A DNA stretch of 64,000 nt from Hetaerina americana (Eukaryota; Arthropoda; Insecta; Odonata; Calopterygidae), in assembly GCA_022747635.1 (NCBI GenBank), contig JAKTNV010000001.1, positions 24,638,990 to 24,702,989 of the forward strand, written 5' to 3'. Positions 53,166 to 64,000 of this stretch are shown here, piece after piece (the stretch's first letter is position 1; every line of letters begins with the position of its first letter). Both the position numbers and the translations under genes were made by a program. The notes beneath the pieces were generated by a model, which was not told where the DNA came from, did no database searches, and worked only from the letters and a program-made list of their open reading frames with translations.

Positions 53166-54366
53166 AAAAAACCTCTTTGCTCATGGAGACACAGCTGTAA
53201 AACATTCATGAAAATTCTCTTCTGACCCGAACACCTCGACTTAAACCCAAAACTTAGTACGCAATGTACTGGCGTCTTCCTGCTGTCCAGTCCTTAAGAC
53301 ACTTCTCCTTGCTCAAGATCAATTTCTATGACCAAAATATCAACATGGGATCTCCCCTTATTATCATTATTGACTTTTTTAATCATCCTTCCTTACTACA
53401 CACCCAAAATATTGGAGGCGTTTCATAATTGCAACCGCATTCACCGACCTCTTCATTTATAAAAATGTAAAACCATAACTTGGTGATTCCGCTCTAATTT
53501 ATTTAGATGTTACCCTGGTTGCGATGATCAACGTCATCGTCACGTCATACGACGTCAGATGACGACAATAAATCGATAAATAGAAATAATAAATCGATTC
53601 CATAAGGTTGCATCTGAAATCAACAAATAAACTCTACATTTATTATTTGCGTAAATGATCCCCACCACATACTCATGTGGTGATCTACGGGATATCCAGG
53701 TGCACGTTGGACAGTATATTGAGTCATCGCGTTCGGAAAATCTCAAAGAGGCGAAAGCAAAATGATGCCAACATTAAAATGATTATCGGTTAAAATAATG
53801 GATGATGGTGATCAGACATATCCATACTGCCGCACTCCCTCTTGGAGTTTTTGCAATTTAAAATGCAGAACAATTGTTTGCGGAGGAGTGCGCTATTATG
53901 CGCAGTCATTAATGTCTCCCGTCTTGGTCAGTCATACGGGTCATTTGATACAATACACTTACGCGCCACCAACAACACTTCTTGAAGGTGTTTCGAGACC
54001 CCTTGGCGGACGAGACTCCAATGGTGGGGAGGGGTATCGTAGTAAAAGCGTCATGGACTCACTAAAACCCTCCCTTTTCCCCCTTCCTTCCCCCCTTGCC
54101 CTTGGGAAGAAGAAGAGGCAGAGCGCGTCGCTGGCTAGCGAAATGCGGGGGACATCTTCCTGTTCCTTTTCTTTCCCCTTTCGGCCGCAAACACCTGCAA
54201 ACTCTCTCGTTCGTCATCCCGTTCAAATAACATTTCCGGCAATTAATTCCAACCTTCCCCTACCCTCCTCCACCACTCTCGCGACGCGTTGCGTCGTCTT
54301 CCTCTCCTGGCGAATGTTATTGCGTGCGGTGCCCTTCGTACAACCACCGTGTGGACTCCCGACTAC
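53166..54366. other. No gene on +; cluster of CRE half-sites
   Basis: ACGTCA occurs at 53531, 53542 and 53552, and TGACG at 53560, a tight cluster of CREB/ATF half-sites. The 234-codon plus-strand open frame at 53798-54502 overlaps the better-supported minus-strand exon and has no family features. Confidence 0.35.
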
Positions 54367-54523
54367 CTGGTGTGCTTCCTCCCGTGTGGTGGGGGGCTGG
54401 ACGGCTGACGGAACCTGGGGGTGGGGGGGGAGACGGTTTGAAATCGGACGGCGAATCACCGTCTCTGTAGCGAAAAATCGATCCGTACATGTCGAACTGT
54501 GACACCAGCTCCGCCTTCTGTGC
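54367..54523 (-). CDS. Candidate internal coding exon, unidentified protein
   Basis: On the minus strand a polypyrimidine-containing stretch ends CGTCGTTGCAG (3' splice site). It is followed by 157 nt open in one frame: AQKAELVSQFDMYGSIFRYR, DGDSPSDFKPSPPPPPGSVS and RPAPHHTGGSTP. It stops before CACACCAG|GTAGTC, a plausible 5' splice site, in phase 1. The peptide starts with an ordinary mixed composition and moves into a Pro-rich linker, as in a cytoplasmic or disordered segment. I do not recognise the protein. Support comes from both splice sites in the right order and non-repetitive coding texture. Against it: no homology, no other exon seen nearby, and a competing open frame on the other strand. 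Confidence 0.42.
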
Positions 54524-55462
54524 CTGCAACGACGCCGTAAAGGGATATCGTGATTGTATATCGTGTTGGCTACGAACAAAACAAGGTTCAAGCAGTTCCG
54601 GTTTTCAAAATTTGACGACGACAATCATGATGTCAAGGGTGTATGTCATTTGTATAAAATTTCTAGCGTTTGTAGTCGTCTAAGTACACTCGATAAAGTG
54701 TTGATGGTGAAACAAGTTATAACTAAGATGGTTTTTATGGAAATTGGCATTGAAAAATACAATATCTCCCACGCGCTCTTCATTTATAACTACATGGTAC
54801 AATGCATGTTACTGCTAGGATGTGTGGCAGGGGATGATTTAACACCAGATATGCAAAATCAAAAAAATAAGTTTTTCTTAACTTTTATTTATAATGAAAA
54901 CAACCATAAACAGCTGAGAAGAGTCCCCCAGAGTGTTCTGGAAGTCGGTATGAATTTCCTTTGCTTTCATACCTTTCTTTACGAAGTATTTATGCACTGT
55001 TCAAATCTCAATTTTGTCCATATTCACAAATCACTATACGGGAACAAGAACAGAGAGGCGTCTGCAAAGGGGAACGAATGTGAACGAGGGGAATGTGGGT
55101 GGGAGGGGGAAGAGACGCTGTAGGATGGCCTGTTTTATTTTCCTTCAAGGCTTCAATTACGATATCGAATGACAGATAAAACAGTACAAACTGTGTTCTG
55201 TTCCCGAAATATACATTTTGTTTCCCTTGAAGACTTCAGGAAGCGACAAGGGCTGTCCCCAACCCCCGCTCACATTGTTGCACCTCTTAAATACTAATAG
55301 GATAATAGATTTTCGTCAGTGCGAGGGTTTTAACATTTAATTTCGAGAAATTTAATTAAATTTTTATATATTTTTTCTCCGCCGATGGCTTTGGTTGCTA
55401 CGGAAAACATAAAATCATTTGGCTGATAGAAATTTATCCGAGTGAACCCCGTCTTAGCGTGA
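54524..55462. other. No gene; LINE-Y tail at about 54805-54910
   Basis: 54805-54910 carries ACTGCTAGGATGTGTGGCAG, GGGATGATTTAACACCAG and AAGTTTTTCTTAACTTTTAT, a minus-strand LINE-Y 3' end. The rest is anonymous. Confidence 0.5.
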
Positions 55463-55535
55463 GCCCGGATAGCTCAGTCGGTAGAGCATTAGGCTTTTAA
55501 CCTAAGGGTCCAGGGTTCAAGTCCCTGTTCGGGCG
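55463..55535 (+). tRNA. tRNA-Lys (anticodon TTT)
   Basis: A 73-nt canonical cloverleaf. Acceptor GCCCGGA pairs with TTCGGGC (one G-T pair), with discriminator G. The D-arm contains the A box TAGCTCAGTCGG. The anticodon stem TTAGG/CCTAA encloses CTTTTAA, with TTT at 55496-55498 and T33 present. The variable loop has five bases. The T-arm CAGGG/CCCTG encloses TTCAAGT, and the B box is GGTTCAAGTCC. All invariant positions checked are normal, there is no intron, and a T-run terminator follows within a few bases. It delivers lysine to AAA/AAG codons. It is the only apparently functional RNA gene found in the window. A SINE-B begins 12 bases downstream. Confidence 0.96.
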
Positions 55536-55539
55536 AAAA

Positions 55540-55545
55540 TTTTTT
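55540..55545 (+). terminator. Pol III terminator of tRNA-Lys
   Basis: A run of six T directly after GGGCGAAAA, the normal RNA polymerase III stop for the tRNA gene. Confidence 0.85.
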
Positions 55546-55546
55546 G

Positions 55547-55690
55547 CCGGCTTCGGTGGTGCCGGGGTAACGTCCTCGTCTGCCAATCCAAGGGTGGCGG
55601 TTTCGATTCCCGCCTGGGTGGGTTTATGTCCACATAGTCCGACGTAAAGACCAAAAGTGCTGTTTTTGGACTAAGGCTAAATGAAAAAAA
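55547..55690 (+). mobile_element. SINE-B copy
   Basis: GCCGGCTTCGGTGGTGCCGG, GTAACGTCCTCGTCTGCC and box B GGTTTCGATTCCCGCC form a tRNA-like head. A body with GTCCGACGTAAAGACC and TTTTTGGACTAAGGC follows, ending AAATGAAAAAAA. It matches the minus-strand copies at 21788-21981 and 58843-59014. Confidence 0.75.
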
Positions 55691-56282
55691 TTTAACAAAG
55701 TATTTATAAAACGAGTTTTCATTCATTGGCAGTAATAAAAATTCGAAATTTTCCATGTCGCTTTTTCCGTAAGTCCGATATTAAAATGCAATTTGATGAG
55801 GTGATTGATTTTTTTTCCGCGTAATTAATATTGGTTTCTCTCCAAACATTTTTTCTAATGAAATGGTAGATGGCGTTACTTATTAGGGTCTCCTTTATGA
55901 TGAGTAAGAAAGAAACTACTTTACTATTCCACCATACATAACTTATTTCTTGACCGATTTAGATTCAAAGTGTAACCATCCGACGCATTCAAAACTACGC
56001 ACACAGAAAATTATAATCTGGCCTCACTCTGCATCAAAACTGGTCGAAAATAATTTTATATTGTGTGTATTAGTAGCGAAATTATTTTCTTTCCTGCTCA
56101 TCACTCACTGCTAACTTTGCAGCGTCGAGTCAAGTGTAAATATTGATACCTAGGCCATCAACATGAACGAAATTTATACGAGTACATTACTATTACTATC
56201 GATAATCTAGCGGTTAAGACGGTACAGCGACAGTTCTCTTGTCTCACTTAAAAAAAACTTAAACCCGTCATCCAACATTACA
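55691..56282. other. No gene seen
   Basis: Anonymous AT-rich sequence. A short tRNA-like phrase (TAGCGGTTAAGACGGTAC at about 56209) is not backed by a cloverleaf. Confidence 0.4.
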
Positions 56283-56655
56283 ATAAGCCCCTCTTTAGTT
56301 TTGCATACTTCCTTCCTCCCTTCATCTCGTCCAACATCCCTATCCTATTCATGCCCTTTCCTCACTTTCCTAAAATTCTCCCCTACATCACATGTTTCAA
56401 CATCCAAATGCCAATCAATATACTCTGCATCCATCTTTCCTGCCTCCTCTGTCATTCCTCACGACAAACCTCTCTTTTCCTCCGCCATTTTCTCGTTTGT
56501 TTTCCTTATTCTACTTCACATTTTCCATCCTTCTACATACCCACATTTCAAAAGCATCCAATCTGCGCCGATCATTCTGCTTCAACGACCATGTTTCTTC
56601 GCCGTACAGAACTACACTCCATTTCAAAGTCTTTGCAAAGCCTTTTCTTTTCGGA
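56283..56655 (-). mobile_element. LINE-X 3' fragment
   Basis: Blocks TCCTTCCTCCCTTCATCTCG, CTTTCCTGCCTCCTCTGTC, AAAAGCATCCAATCTGCGCC and ACCATGTTTCTTCGCCGTAC parallel the 14.8 kb copy (GKRG, RQEKWMKW, RRLEAFE and YGAETW coding regions) in minus orientation. The frame is broken. The fifth minus-strand LINE-X piece in the window. Confidence 0.75.
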
Positions 56656-57639
56656 AATAACGGTAATAAACAGCAAACATAGGTATTAAGGTACGTATTC
56701 TCAGCGATAACGTATTCATTTGAATTTCATACCCTATTATGAGCCGATGTAAAGGGTATTTATTATCCTCCCTTCCCCTTATGGTCTCAAGTGATCAAGA
56801 CAGAACCACCATAACAACGGGTCGTCCGAAAGGTCAAGCTCGGGAGTGGGGGCGAGCCACACATAACACAGGGTGCTGGAGTGCATTGTCGTCGCGGAAC
56901 ACGTTGGAGGAAGGTGTGTCTGTGGGTTCGGGGTGAAGGGAAGGAGGAGGGGGAAAAGGAAGGGGGGAAGGTGGGGCAGAGAGGATGGAGAAGGTACATA
57001 ATTAATTTGTTCTCCCGCGCAGCGAGGCGTGACGCGTGCTAATATGCAATTAGCCGACGGGGGTCGCGGGGAAGGGGCGACGCGGCGTGTACGAGGAAGT
57101 GGACGACTCCGGACGAAGGGGTGGAATCCCGTGGTAGTGGCGTGGGAGTGGGTGGGAGCCGGCCGGGTTTTAAGGGAGGGAAGGCGGGCAGCGGGAGAGT
57201 GGTATGACAGTAAACAGGTGGCGGGAAGGAGCAGAGTGACCCGCATATGTCATCATCATTACTATTTGTAGTTTTTCTGTCCCATGCGACGTCCAGTATA
57301 TCGAGTTATGTTCTGCTCGTTCGCCCAACACGCCCCCACACCCGACCGATCGTGATTTTTTTTTCGCGCTCCAACATTGTATCCAACTTATCTTCTGCTG
57401 TCCCATTCCCGAATCGTCTGCAATCGGTTTTTCTCAGTGTAGTGTTTCTTTGGAAATTATGTTTAGTTACATTTTTTTGCTATGTATCGTCACATCATCC
57501 CTTAGCGTGCTACTGGTTTTATTGCGGAAGTTGGTCCGAAAATATGGTCTCGGTTTTTATTTCCAGGATCTGAACAGGCGACAGTTTATGAAAAACAGAT
57601 ACTAGTCATCAACTTAGCGGAAGGGAGAAATTTCTCTCG
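56656..57639. other. GC-rich patch at 56800-57240, no gene recognised
   Basis: Mixed G-rich sequence with open frames on both strands attributable to composition. No clear start and donor pair. Confidence 0.35.
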
Positions 57640-57730
57640 TACCTTCCACCGAGGGAGACTTAATAATTCTGGTCGACGTCTCGGTGCTTCACTCGGGCAT
57701 CATCTTCAGGGTAGTTGGGTGATCTGTCTT
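57640..57730 (-). mobile_element. PLE-like end with hammerhead-like core
   Basis: The minus strand reads CTGAAGATGATGCCCGAG, TGAAGCACCGAGACGTCGAC at 57709-57672. It has a CTGAAGA box, a weak GC-containing stem, GAGA in place of GAAA, then self-complementary ACGT followed by C. The flanks are anonymous and there is no TA array here. Confidence 0.45.
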
Positions 57731-58842
57731 ATTTTAGTTCAGTTTAAAGTTATTCTTTTACGCAGTTGCACAGTACAGGCAAAAAAAAATATTAATATAC
57801 CATGTAAAGCATAAAAAACGAATGGAAATCTCCGTAATAGGAAAATTCCATTTCGGGGCTAGAACGGATATTATATGGTCTACAATTACAGCGGCGGGGT
57901 TTTCGTCGGGTTATAATAGTATATGTGGTCATCCAGGTCAGGTGACGTGAGTGATCTATGTGGAAAGATGGGTACCGTGTGTCTTACGTGATTTTGCAAT
58001 TATGTCGTGATTGTCGTATCCTAATCAATACGGGCTTTAAGGCATTGCTGAGAGAATACCCGGAATTGAAATTCCTTTTCAACGCTGGTAAAACCCCAGA
58101 TCTTTGTTCAACTCTAACGAAGATCGTTCCATTCGGGGGATTCTCGTTTTTCATACCATACTCTCGAGTCGCATAACAAATTCCTTACTTTTTCGAAACA
58201 TTTGATAATTTCTTCGTATATTTTCCAAGGTTTCTCGAATTATCTTCGGTGTCGTTTCTAGAGTCATCATCGTTATATCGATGTTTTCATGGAACTGATA
58301 GATTCTCGACCTTTTACTGATCGATTAGCTACCCTGTCTTTTCATGTATTTACATTACTATGTTGAAATTGAACTACAAAACCGGGGGGGGGGGGCGATG
58401 GAATACTTACTGTACGTAAGACGTTCGGGCGTTGAACTCACCAGCGACTATGCCCATTGAAGTTCGGCATTCACGGCAATGGGGGTGTCGCAGGTGGAAA
58501 GGAACGTACCCTGCTGATGGCTGCTCACTGCACGAGCAAATCATCTATTGAGGAACCTTTTGGATGGCATTCTCGAAATATAAAGAAAATACATCATCCA
58601 ATTGGGTAATCCTTTCCACAGATGTCTCGATGTCACAAATAAAAAGACCCAGATGTTACTCATAATCTGCTGCTCCTAAAGCTTTGTTGGTTATGGCAAA
58701 GTACTTTTCTACTTTCGAAAAAGACCTTTATACTGCTAATAATGTTCTTATATGCTACAGGATATATATATCTGTAATGACTGAGATTCTTCCTATAATC
58801 TTGTAATGACTTCCTATAATCTTGGTCGTTTTCGAAGAGGTA
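57731..58842. other. No gene seen; G-run at about 58384-58396
   Basis: Anonymous sequence with one 12-13 base G run. Confidence 0.4.
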
Positions 58843-59014
58843 TTTATTTATTTAGCATTAGTCCGAAAACAGCGCATTTTGGCCTTGGCAACAATGATAA
58901 CAATGGACATAATTACCGAAGCCCTAGGTTGAGAAAAACCAACCAAGCGGAAATAGAACCCAAGATCTTTGGGTTGGCAGACGAGTGCGTTATCCAGCCG
59001 CCACCGGGTCCGGC
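58843..59014 (-). mobile_element. SINE-B, diverged copy
   Basis: The minus strand begins GCCGGACCCGGTGGCGGCTG, then AACGCACTCGTCTGCCAAC, a decayed box B and GCTGTTTTCGGACTAATGC. It ends AAATAAATAAAT. Confidence 0.65.
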
Positions 59015-60915
59015 AAATATTTGAGTTATCTTAAAGTCATGAGCTAAATTTGTCAATTTGGATTTTAGGTTCAACCATTCGGATACGGTAACGAAGATAG
59101 ACTGCAGCACCAATGGAGTCGGAGACTCTTTTATCTATTCGTCATACGAATTGCTATCACAACAAAAACAAAGTTAGAAAAACTACGGCCGATGAACCTA
59201 CTTGCAGACCAATAACCTCCAATAAACTATTCCATATAGTTACTGAAGTCTAAGTGGCCTAACACCGTTCTACCACACACCTTCTGGGCGGATTACAGGG
59301 TACGATGTTGATATGAATAAACTTAACGCGCGGAAGCAGAAAAAGGTGAGATCTGAGGTGAATCCCTTGGTTGGGGTGGTCGGGGAACGGGAGTAGGGGC
59401 AAGAGGGGATTTAAGAGATAAGGGGTGGGTGGGGCCCCGCGGGAGGGGGGACTGGAGTGGGGACAAGAGGAAGGCGTAAGAGAAGGAGCCAAACCTCTCC
59501 CTTTCTCTCTCTCTAACTAACTCCCTTCCTTGTCCCTCGAGAAAATTGCTCTATACGCCGAGTTTTCACAGCGAGCGAGATAGTGCATCTTTCCACGCCA
59601 AAAAGTCCGCCAGAGTGCCGACCGACCGGCTGTACGAGGAGTTACCCGGTAGGTTTATATATATTTTGCGCGGAAGTGGAATTTCAAATTAGCCGTGGAA
59701 AAACCGCTTACGATATACTAAGTAGTCGTCGCGGAAGGGGTTTTCTTATTGCTGTATTATCCCGCGTACGAATCTGAGCCAAGAGAAAATTAACTTAATT
59801 TGTTCGTTTACATACATAATTGCTCCATAAACATATTTCGATGAGATGTATTCGTGTGTGTTGGTGTCTCTCTCTCCGTTACAAATGAATATTAAATCTA
59901 GCATTAAATTCATCCGCACGAAATACCGCAGAGTCTTATTCACATATTCGGTGCCTTGGAAATATATTTGTGCGACGACTAGACACGGCTTCTCCGTGAA
60001 TAATTTCTAGTGAATACTCCAACGCAACAAAAAAATGAACACAAACTGAAAGAAGTCGTGCATATCGTTCAGTTTAAGCAACATGTGTCAGTTAAAAGTG
60101 CCAACTAATATTTATTCCTTTCAATGCCCCAGACACCCAACACGAATCTATTAAGGAAGCAATTTACATTTTTCACTATAAACCGAAGTCGCCTATTACT
60201 TTTTATAATTTGTTTTATCGATAAGCCAGATTGGGATTCATTCCAACTCTCTGAGCTCATTTTAAGTAATATATAGTATATTTGAGAAGTGCATCAAAAA
60301 TAATTTCGTCTTCATGCATATGTAAGGAATATTACATCACAAGAATTTATTCATATATTGCAAAAAGAGCACCTTGATAATTGATTCTTAACAAATATCC
60401 TCGTCAGCTGTGGGGCGGCAAATTTATGTAAACCGATCAACAAATGCAGGCGGGTCAGATGATTAGTTCTAGGCGGGTCGCATTCTGTCCCATGGGAACC
60501 GTACGTTTGAACGACTCTTCTCGTTTTACAGCCGATTAATCGCCTTAAAAGCAACAAAGATTAAGATTCAGCAACCAACCTGCAAAGTTGGCACCTCGAT
60601 AAAACACGGAGATCATCTCGTTCATTTCCTCAGCTTATTGTCATTATTTTAATACATGTTTCCCCAATTAACAGATTCCCAGTGAGATAGTTTGAATTAG
60701 GGCTTAATTGTCAGGCTTATTATAAATACAGGAAGAAAATGAGTACGGATAATTAGTGCTTATTAAAAGATGATTAAATGCTTATTATGAGTTCACCAAG
60801 GTAAAAAAAAAATATTCCGAGAAGGAACAATTTTCGTAGTGGTCCTGATAAAGTCATACACGCCGTGTATGCCTATAATTACTTACTCAAATTAAATTCT
60901 CTGAAACCAAAATAG

Positions 60916-60916
<1 letters not shown>
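59015..60916. other. No gene seen; short LINE-Y end at about 59255
   Basis: TACCACACACCTTCTGGGCG, GATTACAGGGTACG at 59269-59303 resembles the LINE-Y terminal box. The remainder is anonymous. Confidence 0.4.

Positions 60917-60981
<65 letters not shown>
60917..60981. repeat. (TA)n microsatellite
   Basis: Pure TA array. Confidence 0.96.
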
Positions 60982-60982
<1 letters not shown>

Positions 60983-62065
60983 GAATATTTCAAGGGCAAG
61001 GATAAAGTACCCAGGGTCAAAAATCTTTTTTTCGTTTCGTCGAAATTTTGGTGAAGGTAATTACGCATCAAAATGATCTTAGGGAAACTTCGCATTTAAA
61101 AACTGCCAAGCCAATTAAATGAATTTAGAATCATTTTAAATGGAAGATGGAACGAAATGTTAACTATTGAAAACTTCCGACATGATATTCACCCTAGAGC
61201 TCTTGTATAATGTGCCAGATGAAAGATAATCATATTTTTATGCTTTTTTTCTTTCAATTTATTTTTCTCCACCGAAAAAGTTGATACTATAGAATGCATT
61301 TTTACATTTAGTCCTCAAAATTTAATGGACACAAAGTTTGGCTACTGTCAAGAGTCAGAGAGTTGCGGGTTTGAGTCTCGGTTGATGTATTTTGATCACT
61401 CCGGATAAAATCAAAGGAGAAATATTTCATGAATATCAAAATTCCGCGGGACACCAAATGGTGGCGCAAGGAAAGGATTTGGGTTTTATTATTACCCTGC
61501 AAATATTTATGGTTTCCACAAACACCTTAACAGAGGAAACGTGACCTACTAAATATTCTCCATGATAAAACTGATACTGTTCATTCACATAAGTGTATTT
61601 GGGCTTAGTACGACCATATTGATACCAATAATGTTATCAGATTGCTCTATTTTTAACAATTTTATGCAGAATAATATCTTAAGTCTGCGCTCTCTTTTCA
61701 TACTTTAAACAGGAGTTGCTGTGAATGTGGTAATCATAACTATTTACGTAGGTGAAGGTGAAGATACAAAAATATTAAACCTGAATTTTAGAGTTTTAAT
61801 TATTTCAAAGTATAAAACTGGATTTAATATTTTTAAAGCCTATGTTACATTCAAAAGTTGATTAAGCTAATAATTCTAAGACGAAGACCTTGGTAATCTA
61901 TTGTCTGTGAATGAATAAAGCCCTAAGTATGCTATTTCTAATACCCGTGATATAACGTCGGTGACGTATGCTGCAAAATCGATAAATTGTTCCTTAAAAT
62001 ATACAAAATAGATTTCATAAATTTATGAAAAACTATGCTCGGGCCAGTTGGTTTAAAAACAATAT
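60982..62065. other. No gene seen
   Basis: AT-rich anonymous sequence. A degenerate box-B-like phrase (GCGGGTTTGAGTCTCGG at about 61364) may be a SINE remnant but cannot be assigned. Confidence 0.35.
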
Positions 62066-62104
62066 TATATATAAATATACATATTTATACATATATATAT
62101 ATAT

Positions 62105-62159
<55 letters not shown>
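62066..62159. repeat. (TA)n with TATTTATA units
   Basis: Compound TA-rich array. Confidence 0.93.
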
Positions 62160-62160
<1 letters not shown>

Positions 62161-64000
62161 AAATGAAAATTATCGTTATGCAGTCGCAATAATTCGACTG
62201 GAAGCGACATTTTTTAAGCTCAAATATCTTTGGTACATTGCAGGTCACCCAAAAATATTTTTCAGTGTATGCTAGGGGGGAGTGGAGGGGTTTAATAACA
62301 TCTGTTAAATATTGAGTCAGTGAAAGGGTATGGAATAGAGGTATCGCGCAAAGGCCATCTCACTTCGGGCAGTTGTTTAAACTTCACCTGTGTACATAAC
62401 GAACATTCGGGTAAATGTAAAACTTGTGCAAGGATTTAAAAATATAAAAAACGAAGCCTCACGCGCGTCGGGCATGAAAATGGCACACCATCCTCGCTTA
62501 GTCCTCCGAAGCCGTCAAGAGAGAGGGACGCAGAACGAACGAACTCAAACCCGACCGAACGAACGCTTTCCTCCTCCCGCTCCTGATGCGCGATTATCTG
62601 AACGTCCAAGTGGGAATCTGTGAGAGCCGTCCCGAAATGGCTTCCCGCCTCACTTGGCAAAGAGAGAGAGGAAGAAAGAGATTTCCCTGGCGCCTCGACG
62701 GCACTGAAGAAGTGTAGAGCTCGGGCGGGGCGGGGAGGAAGAGAGAGAAAGGGTGAGAACTCCTCTTCCCGGGCCGTGATAAAGGGTAAAAGGGCACAGC
62801 CCCTCCTCGATGGATAGATAGATAGATAGGAGAGAGGGGGGGGGAGGATAGTCTCCCTTCTACCCTCGGCTCCTACTCCGGGCATCTAATCGGTTTAACA
62901 AGCTTCCCGTCGCTTCCGTGCTTGCCTCCGCCGCCATAAATCGGTTTTAAGTGCCCACAGCAAGGAGGAGGCGCGGATGAGAGAACGCCACTCCCCCCCT
63001 CCCCCCCCTGCCCCCCACTCTTAAGGGCGAGATATCAGGAGGGAGGGGTGGAAGAGGGTAGAGAGCAGTGAGAGGGGTCGAAGGGATCATGGTGGGAAAT
63101 GCACAAGAGTTTTAGTGAGGGGACGGAAGAAGAAATCGATCGATATTCCCGAAAAAAAACGATATTCGTACGGGATCCTTTCTAAAAAGTAAATCATAAG
63201 AGAGGGATGAGATTGGTGAGTCTGATATTAAGGTTAAATCTCTCCCTGGTTTCCTTCTGCGAGCAATTATTGGATTCCAATGAGGATAGTTTCTTCAGGA
63301 GAGGAGGAAGGTTGCTGGAAAGGTGATGTCCCCGGAAGATCCTACTGAAAGTATGTCTTTCTCATTCAAGAAACAAACCTATTTGTTAGACTTCTTATAT
63401 GCTTTCAACAATTGTTTTACCATCACTGCCATTTGGTACGTGTTTCCCAAAGGCATATGCTTTTTTTGTACTCTGAAGTGCGTCTTTTTAACAACTTCAA
63501 CATATAAAACCATAACAAAATCAGGTTAGTATCCGAATCACTAAAAGAATATCTTTAAATGTTTTTTTCCTCACTTCTTATTATTCAATCGAAAATAATA
63601 TCTCACAATGCGTTCGTTCGCAACATTGTGAGAAATGAATGAATGAAGTACCTGAGAAAAAATATTTTCAGGATTTGCGATCAATCATGTGCGACGCGAA
63701 ATAAGGTTGGAAGAGAGAGTATTACATCGGTCGGCTGTCATACATGTTTCAAATAATAATTTTTGGCCACACATGAGGGCTCCTCATCATCATCGTCATG
63801 AATTTACAATCCGAGGAAACAGTTTGCATCAGCTCAGCAAACCAAAGTGTATCCTGTTCCAATCTAAAAAAATATTAATTAATTAATTAACTGTTTCAAT
63901 CTGACAATTTCTTCCTCATAGCTTATTGCTCTGACATTTTAATCCTGGGTCATCCTCCGTGATTTCATGCCTCCATGTGTCCTTCAAATATGGTCTCCAT
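62160..64000. other. No gene recognised; GC-rich patch and (GATA)n
   Basis: 62460-63110 is GC/CpG-rich with a (GATA)n run at 62813-62829. Its open frames on both strands are not convincing. The rest, to the right edge, is anonymous, ending with a short ATTA array at about 63875. Confidence 0.35.

Noticed and set aside
53798..54502. 234-codon plus-strand open frame, the longest outside TA arrays and transposons
   Set aside because: No recognisable domain, mixed composition changing abruptly along its length, and it overlaps a minus-strand exon candidate with proper splice sites. Judged a chance frame in GC-rich DNA.
55547..55616. Second tRNA gene next to tRNA-Lys
   Set aside because: Box B is present but the acceptor and anticodon stems do not close; the sequence matches two other SINE-B copies.

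Overview
The window is a eukaryotic, arthropod-like (probably insect) nuclear segment dominated by repeats. The reasons are several unrelated mariner lineages, two kinds of non-LTR retrotransposon, Penelope-like retroelement (PLE) remnants with a GIY-YIG domain, tRNA-derived SINE-like families, very long (TA)n arrays, a nuclear-type tRNA-Lys, and no bacterial-style gene packing. The species cannot be named from the sequence. No complete protein-coding gene is visible. I support one tRNA gene, two fairly plausible coding exons (25.0 kb on +, 54.4 kb on -), two weaker exon or promoter candidates, and many mobile elements. Family names are mine: SINE-A, SINE-B and SINE-C are three tRNA-like short repeats; LINE-X has an APE-type endonuclease and an FADD reverse transcriptase; LINE-Y has the RPHLEYA...WDPH C-terminal region.

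Layout. 0-3 kb: TA arrays with SINE-A copies, a mariner N-terminal fragment and a PLE end. 3-6 kb: anonymous sequence with a long pyrimidine-rich tract. 6.2-8.7 kb: an internally deleted mariner with terminal repeats, a SINE-A, a truncated mariner and a foldback. 8.7-10.4 kb: a LINE-X endonuclease region split by a LINE-Y insertion. 12.1-13.3 kb: a PLE C-terminus and 3' end. 13.7-14.7 kb: a 348-bp-arm inverted duplication containing a tRNA-like core. 14.7-18.4 kb: LINE-X reverse transcriptase and three mariners side by side. 20-24 kb: SINE-A, SINE-B and a run of LINE-Y tails. 24.0-25.35 kb: a GC-rich island with a candidate first coding exon. 26-29.7 kb: LINE-Y and LINE-X pieces, including an apparent chimera. 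30-37 kb: mostly anonymous AT-rich DNA. 37.4 kb: a TATA-box promoter candidate. 38-49 kb: PLE and LINE tails, a foldback and a nearly perfect palindrome of about 270 bp. 50.4-51.3 kb: another deleted mariner. 54.4-55.7 kb: candidate exon, tRNA-Lys and SINE-B. 56-64 kb: scattered tails and anonymous sequence.

The most interesting signal is a set of PLE-type 3' ends that carry hammerhead-ribozyme-like cores. They have CTGAAGA-type boxes, a short stem and GAAA, and several have a self-complementary tetranucleotide (ACGT, AGCT or AATT) followed by C where a minimal stem III would sit. Several of these ends run straight into (TA)n arrays, and three sites carry them as head-to-head inverted pairs. 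A second pattern is that three different mariner lineages have lost the catalytic core while keeping the N-terminal DNA-binding region and both terminal repeats.
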